Source: Monoplex corrugatus (lineage: Eukaryota; Mollusca; Gastropoda; Littorinimorpha; Ranellidae). Taken from it: a stretch of 64,000 nt of DNA. The stretch is taken from contig JAPXFY010000030.1 of NCBI GenBank assembly GCA_030674185.1, positions 42,337,795 through 42,401,794 of the forward strand. Direction: 5' to 3'. The first letter of the stretch is position 1, and every line of letters begins with the position of its first letter. Under the pieces are notes generated by a model, which worked only from the letters and a program-made list of their open reading frames with translations, made no database searches and was not told the origin of the DNA. A program made the position numbers and the translations under genes. Positions 55,890-64,000 of the stretch are shown one piece after another.

Positions 55890-57515
55890 TCATTTTCCTG
55901 CAGCAGACAGAATCCTTAATGGATGTAGCAGTAAACAGGAATCTTCATGGATGTTGCAGTAGATAGGATCGTTCATGGATGTAGCAGTAAACAGGAATCT
56001 TCATGGATGTAGCAGTAAACAGGAATCTTTATGGATGTAGCAGTAGATAGGATCGTTCATGGATGTAGCAGTAAACAGGAATCTTCATGGATGTAGCAGT
56101 AAACAGGAATCTTTATGGATGTAGCAGTAGATAGGATCGTTCATGGATGTAGCAGTAAACAGGAATCTTCATGGATGTAGCAATAGATAGGATCGTTCAT
56201 GGATGTAGCAGTAAACAGGAATCTTCATGGATGTTGCAGTAGATAGGATCGTTCATGGATGTAGCAGTAAACAGGAATCTTCATAGATGTTGCAGTAGAT
56301 AGGATCGTTCATGGATGTAGCAGTAAACAGGAATCTTTATGGATGTTGCAGTAGATAGGATCGTTCATGGATGTAGCAGTAAACAGGAATCTTCATGGAT
56401 GTTGCAGTAAACAGGAATCTTCATGGATGTAGCAGTAAACAGGAATCTTCATGGATGTTGCAGTAAACAGGAAACTTCATGGATGTAGCAGTAGATAGGA
56501 TCGTTCATGGATGTAGCAGTAAACAGGAATCTTTATGGATGTAGCAGTAGATAGCATCGTTCATGGATGTAGCAGTAAACAGGAATCTTTATGGATGTAG
56601 CAGTAAACAGGAATCTTCATGGATGTTGCAGTAGATAGGATCGTTCATGGATGTAGCAGTAAACAGGAATCTTCATGGATGTAGCAGTAGATAGGATCGT
56701 TCATGGATGTAGCAGTAAACAGGAATCTTCATGGATGTAGCAGTAAACAGGAATCTTTTTTGATGTTGCAGTAGATAGGATCGTTCATGGATGTAGCAGT
56801 AAACAGGAATCTTTATGGATATTGCAGTAGATAGGATCGTTCATGGATGTAGCAGTAAACAGGAATCTTTATGGATGTAGCAGTAAACAGGAATCTTTAT
56901 GGATGTTGCAGTAGATAGGATCGTTCATGGATGTAGCAGTAAACAGGAATCTTCATGGATGTAGCAGTAAACAGGAATCTTCATGGATGTAGCAGTAGAT
57001 AGGATCGTTCATGGATGTAGCAGTAGATAGGATCGTTCATGGATGTAGCAGTAAACAGGAATCTTCATGGATGTAGCAGTAAACAGGAATCTTTATGGTT
57101 GTAGCAGTAGATAGGATCGTTCATGGATGTAGCAGTAAACAGGAATCTTTATGGATGTAGCAGTAAACAGAAATCTTTATGGATGTAGCAGTAAACAGGA
57201 ATCTTTATGGATGTAGCAGTAAACAGGAATCTTTATGGATGTTGCAGTAGATAGGATCGTTCATGGATGTAGCAGTAAACAGGAATCTTTATGGATGTTG
57301 CAGTAGATAGGATCGTTCGTGGATGTGGCAGTAAACAAGAATCTTTATGGATGTAGCAGTAGATAGGATCGTTCATGGATGTAGCAGTAAACAGGAATCT
57401 TTATGGATGTAGCAGTAAACAGGAATCTTTATGGATGTAGCAGTAAACAGGAATCTTTATGGATGTAGCAGTAGATAGGATCGTTCATGGATGTAGCAGT
57501 AAATAGAATCCATTA
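55890..57515 (+). repeat. 28-bp minisatellite (S7) with two alternating unit types, about 58 units
   Basis: Type A: 'ggatgtagcagtaaacagg' + 'aatcttcat' or 'aatctttat'. Type B: 'ggatgtagcagtagatagg' + 'atcgttcat'. Both are 28 bp. They alternate as AB, AAB and ABB strings along the array, so the types have been co-amplified as higher-order units rather than separately. A variant 'gttgcag' in place of 'gtagcag' marks sub-blocks. The origin is visible at 55865-55915, where degenerate 'caaggatgcagcacagcatcc' units occur. Confidence 0.97.
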
Positions 57516-57599
57516 TGGATCCAGCAGTACAGATAATCCTATATTTCTGAAAACAGTCGAGGCATGCGGAGGCTGGCAAGTTCCCTGAGGTCAAAGACA
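57516..57599. other. Short spacer
   Basis: Transition from the last degenerate 28-bp units to SINE-B-related sequence; nothing else seen. Confidence 0.4.
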
Positions 57600-57960
57600 C
57601 AGCTGTTGTTCCATCCACCTCATGTAAGCTTCCTTTTAGCGTATCCTGATGTGTGTTAGTAATGTGTTAGTCATTTGTTCAAGAGGGATTCACTGCACTC
57701 GGAAAACTCTATATGCGCTCCACCCAAATCTGTCAGCAATTGACTGACAGACTTCCGAAGCTTGCCCAAAACCGTATGCGCTGGCAAGGTCTTGAAATGG
57801 GGAAGGGGGAAGAGGGACCTATGAAATATTGAGCTGACACCATCAGAATGATGGAAACATTAAGATGGGCAGGAAACAGGCCAGTGTTCAATGTTGCGGG
57901 CTGGGATTGAACTCAAAGATATCAGATCTTGAGTCCATGGCTCTGCCAACTAGCCCCTGA
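57600..57960 (-). mobile_element. tRNA-derived SINE (family B), antisense
   Basis: The minus strand starts with a tRNA-like head ('ggggctagttggcagagcc' as box A region, 'gagttcaatcccagccc' as box B region, 57896-57958). A body with 'cccatcttaatgtttcc', 'atggtgtcagctca', 'cttcccccttcccc', 'gaccttgccagcgcatacgg' and 'gagtgcagtgaatccctctt' follows. The order matches 17.45-17.75 kb, 61.34-61.59 kb and the tails at 12.9 and 14.8 kb. Confidence 0.75.
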
Positions 57961-58061
57961 TGTATGGTCTTAGTCTATGTGTCTGGGTGGGTAATGTGGC
58001 TAAACTGAATAAGATTGCGTCAATTCCACTTTTGTCAAAAAGCCTTGTGGCTGCGGTAAGA

Positions 58062-58885
58062 TCATCATCATCATCATCAAGTGCCTTGCCACATGGCGTG
58101 GCGATCATGGCCTTCGATGTGTTTCTATCCCTTGTTGCTGCAAACACATCTTCCACCCTCTCTGTCTTCAGCCACTCTGCAAGTCCGTCCAATATTTTCT
58201 CCCTGGATCTACCTAGTGCTCTCTTTCTCTTCAGCTTTCCTATTGTGACCAGGTGCTCAATTCCCCTTTCCTCATAAAATAGCCTATGCATGTTGCCTGT
58301 CTTTTCCTAATTTTCCCTATGAATGATCTTCTTGTGTCTGCCTCCATCAAGACTGTCTCGTTTGTTTTCTTTGCTGTCCATGGAACTCAACATTCTTCTT
58401 AGAAACCACATCTCAGCTGGCTGCCTCAATCTTGTTCTGTCTTTGCTTGCTGACTGTCCACGCCTCACAACTGTATAACATTATCGGTTCTATATAACAT
58501 TCGAGAACTCTCTTCCTAGTGTTAATTGATAGGCATTTGTTGGTAAGAATGCTTTTCATCTTCTTTTTGGCTTGAACGATTCCGCTGGCTATTTCCGATG
58601 TGCATCTGCTGTCTGGTGAAATGATCGTTCCCAGATATTTAAATGTATCAACCTGACTCAAGGTTGTGCCGTTTGCTGTTATTTTGCATGAGGGGATTTC
58701 ATATTTTTTATTGATCACCATGACTTCAGTCTTCTTACTGTTTAGTTACAACCCCTTACCTTTGCTTTCTATTTCTAGTATATTCACAAGTTTGTAAGTC
58801 CCTTTCATTTTCTGCAATTAGCTCGGTGTCATCTGCGTATCGAATGTTGTTTATCATTTTTCCTCCAATCTTTAATCCAGCAAGA
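58062..58885 (-). mobile_element. RTE-like LINE 3' fragment, antisense
   Basis: The minus strand reads motif C ('NNIRYADDTELIAENERDL', about 58800-58858), 'FKYLGTIISPDSRCTSEIAS' (about 58588-58647), 'TRKRVLECYIEPIMLYSCEA' (about 58465-58524), 'KTNETVLMEADTRR' and 'GRSREKILDGLAEWLKTERV' (about 58144-58203), then an (ATG)n tail at 58062-58079. It is the best preserved of the RTE-like copies around motif C, but it still has frameshifts. No clear target-site duplication was found. Confidence 0.9.
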
Positions 58886-59284
58886 TGCTTTGATTTAATT
58901 AGTGGAGAGAGTGATGCGCGGATGAAGTAAACCCATTGGAAGCAGATTTTCAAAGTCCTGAATGGATGTTTTGTTTTATGTGATATTGTCCATACAACTG
59001 TCTGGTCCATACAGATAGAAAGATTTTCCCTCTTCTATTCAAAAGTCACAAATTCTGTCTTCCCTCAAGTTTAGTCTTTTTGTCCAGCAGTGATCCCCAC
59101 CCCACCCCCACCCCATCTACATGCTCAGTCCTTTGCCCTCCCCCCCACCCCCCCACTTCTGTCCTCCTCCTCACAACGTGTGCTCTGTGTCCTAGAGTTT
59201 GGTCGTTGTTGGGTAATTGCTTTGGTGAATAATGGGAGTGGAGAGCGTGCTTTGGTTTGATTCTTGTATCATGATTTTACGCCT
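58886..59284. other. No gene recognised
   Basis: Mixed sequence with a CCCCACCCC-rich patch at 59094-59155. Confidence 0.45.
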
Positions 59285-59300
59285 TATAAATATCATCATC

Positions 59301-59332
<32 letters not shown>

Positions 59333-59461
59333 CATCATCATAATCATCATCATCATCATCATCATCATTATCATCATCATCATCATCATCATCATGATCA
59401 CCACCACCATCATCATCATCATCATCATCAACCACCATCATAATTATCAATCATCATCATC

Positions 59462-59504
<43 letters not shown>

Positions 59505-59560
59505 ATATTATTATTATTATTATCATTTTTTCATATTATTATTATTATTATTATCACCAT
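59285..59560 (+). repeat. (CAT)n-(AGT)n-(ATT)n trinucleotide array
   Basis: Clean (ATC)n to about 59460, (AGT)n 59461-59503 and (ATT)n 59505-59555. The poly-Met, poly-Ile and poly-Val frames are artefacts. Confidence 0.97.
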
Positions 59561-59634
59561 TGTTATGTTTACTATTGATATGTTGATCATCTTCCCTAAG
59601 TACCCGTTAATCCAAAGCTGACAATATAAGTGTT

Positions 59635-60570
59635 CTGAGGTCACACAGCGCAGGAAATAGCACAATTCCTGAGAAATCTTAAAGACACACAGCGCAGGAA
59701 ATAGCACAGTTCGTGAGAACACTTAAAGACACACAGCGCAGGAAATAGCACAACTCGTGAGAACACTTAAAGACACACAGCACAGGAAATAGCACAGTTC
59801 GTGAGAACACTTAAAGACACACAGCGCAGGAAATAGCATAACTCGTGAGAACACTTAAAGACACACAGCACAGGGAATAGCACAGTTCGTGAGAACACTT
59901 AAAGACACACAGCACAGGGAATAGCACAGTTCGTGAGAACACTTAAAGACACACAGCACAGGGAATAGCACAATTCGTGAGAACACTTAAAGACACACAG
60001 CACAGGGAATAGCACAGTTCGTGAGAACTCTTAAAGACACACAGCACAGGGAATAGCACAGTTCGTGAGAACTCTTAAAGACACACAGCACAGGGAATAG
60101 CACAGTTCGTGAGAACTCTTAAAGACACACAGCACAGGGAATAGCACAGTTCGTGAGAACTCTTAAAGACACACAGCACAGGGAATAGCACAGTTCGTGA
60201 GAACACTTAAAGACACACAGCACAGGGAATAGCACAGTTCGTGAGAACACTTAAAGACACACAGCACAGGGAATAGCACAGTTCGTGAGAACTCTTAAAG
60301 ACACACAGCACAGGGAATAGCACAGTTCGTGAGAACTCTTAAAGACACACAGCACAGGGAATAGCACAGTTCGTGAGAACTCTTAAAGACACACAGCACA
60401 GGGAATAGCACAGTTCATGAGAACTCTTAAAGACACACAGCACAGGGAATAGCACAGTTCATGAGAACTCTTAAAGACACACAGCACAGGGAATAGCACA
60501 GTTCATGAGAACTCTTAAAGACACACAGCACAGGGAATAGCACAGTTCGTGAGAACACTTAAAAGCACAC
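59635..60570 (+). repeat. 44-bp minisatellite (S8), about 21 units
   Basis: Unit of 44 bp: 'agacacacagcacaggg', then 'aatagcacagttcgtgag', then 'aacacttaa' or 'aactcttaa'. Each typical unit contains GTTC-GTGA-GAAC, a 4-bp stem with a GNRA-type loop. Left units have 'gcgcaggaaat', right units 'cacagggaat', and late units 'gttcatgag', so variants are ordered along the array. Unrelated in sequence to the 44-bp array S3. Confidence 0.97.
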
Positions 60571-60617
60571 TGCGCAGGAATAACAGAGCGCAGTCCATCT
60601 GATAGTTGTAACGCCAC

Positions 60618-60619
60618 TC

Positions 60620-60670
<51 letters not shown>

Positions 60671-60672
60671 GC
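60618..60672 (+). repeat. (CTGT)n microsatellite
   Basis: A clean CTGT tetranucleotide run located exactly where the beginning of a SINE-C head (box A) would be. Confidence 0.95.
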
Positions 60673-61258
60673 CTGCCAATAACTAAACTCGAGGTTCCAG
60701 GGTTCGCTCCTCGTAGAGGCCTGGACTTTTCTCCTCAGTTTGACCAAATAACTGAACGGAACGTCTAGTCCTTTGGAAGGGGACGAAAAACGAATCGGAC
60801 CTTGTGCCTTCTGACTGTGCACACTAAAAATCTCACGGCAGTTGAAAATCGTAAAGACAAGGGTATTGCCCGGCTGCCTTGGTAAAAATCATTGGAGATA
60901 TAGGTGGATTTCCCAAGTCCCATCCCTTGAAGACCAATTAGCTTCTTGGTTAAAAAAGTGAATATGAATTTGAAGCCAGGGAGAGGAGATGGGTGCTGCC
61001 CTCGTGGTGCTGGCCCAGGAAAAGTTGAGATCCTCGCCACCTCACTCCCCTACGACCTCAGGGTAAAGGAACTATCTGGGTAAGACCTCAGATCTGGCCA
61101 GTTCATGGCTTTATGTGCAGGCTTAAGGCGTGTGCCGTAATTATTCTGGATCTTCTCCATCACATGGCACTTGTAACGTAAGTGCACATGGAATTCATTC
61201 CGAGCGCGGAGACGTCATCTTGAGAATTTGTAACTGAACCTGAAACTGAAACTGAAAC
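60673..61258 (+). mobile_element. SINE-C copy, head truncated
   Basis: Starts within the tRNA-like head ('caataactaaactcgagg', box B-like GGTTCGCTCCT at 60700-60710) and runs through the complete body to the 3' end. The end here is a direct repeat of ACTGAA units (61228-61260), interpreted as the element's own tail. That tail then passes into (CT)n. Confidence 0.88.
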
Positions 61259-61260
61259 TG

Positions 61261-61334
<74 letters not shown>
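61261..61334 (+). repeat. (CT)n microsatellite
   Basis: Clean CT run between a SINE-C tail and a SINE-B head. Confidence 0.97.
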
Positions 61335-61335
<1 letters not shown>

Positions 61336-61336
<1 letters not shown>

Positions 61337-61585
61337 GGGCCCCAGTAGCTCAGTTGGTTTGAGCTTCGGATTCACATGCTAATGGTTGTGGGTTCGAATC
61401 CCGGGTGCGCTATATTAAAACTGGCCTTCTCACTGTCCCATCTTAACATCATTGTTGTTCTGGTGGTGTCAGTATAGGATTAGATAAGTCCCCCCTTCCC
61501 CCACTTCCCTGGGATGGTTATCCCCGTTGGCCATATCACCTGAGGTGGGTGTCGACGTAAAAACTGAACCAAACCAAACCATGCT
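61336..61585 (+). mobile_element. SINE-B copy with intact Pol III boxes
   Basis: Box A TAGCTCAGTTGG (about 61346-61357) and perfect box B GGTTCGAATCC (61391-61401). The acceptor arms and part of the T stem do not pair, so it is not a working tRNA. The body 'cccatcttaacatcattg', 'ggtggtgtcagtatagg' and 'ccccttcccccacttcc' matches 57.80-57.90 kb on the other strand. It ends in 'aaaccaaaccatgctcatg' before (CT)n. Confidence 0.8.
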
Positions 61586-61588
61586 CAT

Positions 61589-61589
<1 letters not shown>

Positions 61590-61677
<88 letters not shown>

Positions 61678-61684
61678 CTCTCTT
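61590..61684 (+). repeat. (CT)n microsatellite
   Basis: CT run with two CTCC interruptions. Confidence 0.97.
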
Positions 61685-61689
61685 GTTAA

Positions 61690-62764
61690 ATCGTTTGATT
61701 CTCAGGTACAACCTATCACACAGTATGGGTCTGAGCTATGGGGATTAATATAAGGTGAAATTCATTGTGAAGCAGTTCATACTTTTGCTTTGAAGAAATT
61801 TCTAGGAATTCATATGCGAACACCTAATGATCTTGTATATGGTGAAACAAATCGCCATCCCATATACATAAACTGCAGTTAATTGTGTTCGTTATTGGTT
61901 TAAATTGTTGCATATGAAAGACCATAGAATTCCACGAAAAGCATATAATATGTTATATGATTTAGACGCTAAAGGTAAGCAAAACTGGGCATCCAATGTA
62001 CTTATTTGCTTATTTAAATATGGTTTTGTCAAGGTGTTGGCAGACTGAATCAACTCATTCGTGTTTTTTAATCAACGTTTAATTGATTGTAGGTGGCAGG
62101 AATGGAACGAACATACTCAAAATAGTGAGAAGTATAACATATACAGTACATTTTCTGGTATGCATGATTTGAAACCCTATTTAGAGATAGATATGGATAG
62201 ACATCTAAAACATACACTGACACGATTTAGGTTAGGAATATCAGAAATCACAGTTCATTATTTTAGATACAGAGCACATAGTGATCGTGATCTATTATGT
62301 CCATTGTGCAAAGTATTAAAAGAAGATGAAGTACATTTTGTATTATGTTGTCCAGCGCTCCATTCTATTCGTGAGAAATGCAAAAGTTCAAAATATTATA
62401 GACAACCTTCCTTATTTAAATTTGCTTTATTGATGTCATCAACTTCTACTAAAGTTGTTCGAAATTTAGCTGTATTTCTATACAAAGCGCTTAAATTTAG
62501 AGAGACAGCAATTTCGTGACTCCTTTTAGAATTAATTCTACGCAACGGACGCAAGGCTCGAATATGAATAGAATGTTTGTATCTTATGTTCTTTTCGCTT
62601 ATTTGTTATGCACTTGTACAAAATATTTCAGATTAGAAATAATTATACGGTTATTGCCTAGTTAATGTTTATATGATTATGAGAATGCATAATTATGTGC
62701 ATCCCCCTTCTAAGGGGCTGTGGCCTATATGAATAAACCATCTGAAGTCTGAAGTCTGAAGTCT

Positions 62765-62765
<1 letters not shown>
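61690..62765 (+). mobile_element. LINE C-terminal region and 3' tail, degraded
   Basis: The plus strand begins with a broken 'QYGSELWG' block (about 61717-61740) and 'LKKFLGIHMRTPNDLVYGE' (about 61791-61847). It continues as an open 152-codon frame (62061-62519) with 'RFRLGISEITVHYFRYRA' and the zinc-type pattern 'LCPLCKVLKEDEVHFVLCCP', as in the C-terminal part of CR1-like invertebrate LINEs. The end 'gtggcctatatgaataaacc' is followed by three copies of TGAAGTC (about 62738-62765), a typical short-repeat tail. Confidence 0.8.
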
Positions 62766-62766
<1 letters not shown>

Positions 62767-62835
<69 letters not shown>

Positions 62836-62842
62836 CTCTTTC
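62767..62842 (+). repeat. (CT)n-(CTTT)n microsatellite
   Basis: CT run passing into TTTC repeats directly after the LINE tail. Confidence 0.97.
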
Positions 62843-63006
62843 GTTTTTTTCTAATTTCTCTGATTTTGCTTTCGGTTGGTGGGTGGGATGGTTGGTTGGT
62901 TTGGGGAATAGTTTGATGGTTATATGTCTGTGGGAGTGGCCGTTTGTTTTAAGGAAACAATTCTCTGCGCACAACCTGTTGTTGGTGAAAACATCACCGT
63001 TGTCAG

Positions 63007-64000
63007 GGTTCATCACACCAAAAGGGGATTACGGTACACGGTTCAGCAGTAATGCTATCACCATGACCAGAGTCATCTCTGTCCCAGTTGGACATGCCAT
63101 TATGATCAGCCTGAGAAAAACGGTGAAGAACTATGCACGTGTAGGTGTCACACTGTTTTCAGACGATAATAATGGAAATCCAACTTTTGTGTGGAATGAC
63201 TATGAACGATGGTTGAATAACAGCGTGTTTCACACCCCAAGACTCATAGTTCGCTATCACAACTTTCACTGCAAGGACGTACCATGTTTCAGACTGTTTT
63301 TCTCCTTTCACCCTGAAAGTCAAACACCTCAAAAGTTACCCAGTGGACTGTTCAACTGTTCTGTTGATCACTTTTCCAGCTTTCAGCACCACCTGGACTG
63401 TAACATGAGGACACAGTGTGAAGATGGACAGGATGAAACAGAACACTGTTCCTTCAGCAGTCCTGACTGTCAAGGGTTGGTGGCGTTATGTAACCGTTGC
63501 TACAAATTTATCTATGTTCCAGACAGGGAGAGTAATACAGGTGATTTGTATCAAGCATCTAACAAATACTGCAAGTCTTTGGGTGGCACGTCTGGCATAC
63601 CCATGTGTGAGGAGGACTGGTCTGCAATGGTTGGGAATTTAGCCAGATCATACTGGTATATCCCCTACTCCATGTGGATCGGCTTGACCACAGGTGACGT
63701 CTTGTTACCCAACATGTACAGAAAGAACGTCATTAGTGAAGACAGGACCGTCTTTTACCACTCTGTTCAGTTTCAAGATGTCGAAGATTCTGTTATCAGG
63801 GGAAACAGATTATGTATCTTCAGAACTGGCAATCAGTACGTAAGGAAAGCCTGTTTTTGGAGAGTTGAATATGAGTCTCTAATTTGTGAATATAGGAAAA
63901 ATCAGACCCACCATCCTTCACAAGCAATAACATTGTCTAGGACCCCTCTTCCTTTGCAGACGCATCATTTTCTGATAACGTGTCCTGATGGTCACGAGAC
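63007..64000 (+). CDS. Second GRL101-like receptor copy, partial at both ends
   Basis: Open to the window edge in one frame. It begins in the second CUB-like part ('GFITPKGDYGTRFSSNAITM'), continues with an LDLa-like module ('CEDGQDETEHC', about 63417-63449) and a C-type-lectin-like domain ('YCKSLGG', 'WIGLTTGD' at about 63675, 'LCIFRTGNQYVRKACFW'). The edge falls at the start of the following LDLa region ('CPDGHE'). Same order and orientation as the gene at 48.4 kb. A splice acceptor is plausible at 63001-63006 (cag). The first half of the CUB region is not found upstream, where a LINE and CT repeats lie, so either an intron precedes or the copy is truncated. Function as for the first copy. 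Confidence 0.85.

Noticed and set aside
61336..61412. A working tRNA gene with good box A and box B
   Set aside because: The acceptor arms do not pair, the T stem is only partly paired, and a SINE body shared with 57.8 kb follows.

Overview
This is eukaryotic, animal nuclear DNA, most likely from a mollusc and probably a gastropod. The basis is a large intron-poor mosaic receptor of the type first described as GRL101 in the snail Lymnaea (CUB-like, LDL-receptor class A, C-type-lectin-like, leucine-rich repeat and 7TM parts). It sits in repeat-dense DNA with Penelope-like, RTE-like and CR1/L2-like retroelements, tRNA-derived SINEs and long minisatellites. No bacterial, organellar or rRNA genes were seen, and no intact tRNA gene.

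Layout. 1-3 kb: SINE and LINE fragments, then (TG)n and (GATA)n. 3.3-10.0 kb: a 42-bp minisatellite. 10.1-15.0 kb: LINE and SINE debris, including an RTE-like insertion with a short target-site duplication. 15.0-19.7 kb: a 41-bp minisatellite and a 44-bp minisatellite separated by SINE pieces and a TTGG tract. 20.7-25.1 kb: a broken Penelope-like element, a 20-bp minisatellite and the end of a second Penelope-like element. 25.4-30.0 kb: RTE-like fragments and a third Penelope-like end. 30.0-38.5 kb: an 8-kb 45/48-bp minisatellite. 38.6-47.7 kb: SINEs, LINEs, trinucleotide arrays, a MADF-domain relic and one possible terminal exon. 48.4-52.1 kb: the main gene. 52.2-62.8 kb: LINEs, SINEs, a two-type 28-bp minisatellite and a 44-bp minisatellite. 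63.0-64.0 kb: the start of a second copy of the receptor, cut by the window edge.

The two receptor copies lie in the same orientation about 11 kb apart, so this is a small tandem receptor family. The proteins predict cell-surface receptors with a large cysteine-rich ectodomain and a rhodopsin-like 7TM domain; the ligand cannot be read from sequence. The upstream copy carries a one-base frameshift inside an LDLa module, which is either an assembly error or a pseudogenising change.

Two points stand out beyond the receptor. First, three Penelope-like 3' ends share a conserved RNA-like block: a UUCG hairpin followed by a hammerhead-ribozyme-like core. Second, most of the unrelated minisatellites carry a short inverted repeat in every unit. 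In the 41-bp family, the sub-variant that has been homogenised has the longer inverted repeat. Satellites and microsatellites make up well over a third of the window. Frequent one-base indels in some arrays look like long-read consensus noise and limit fine reading there.
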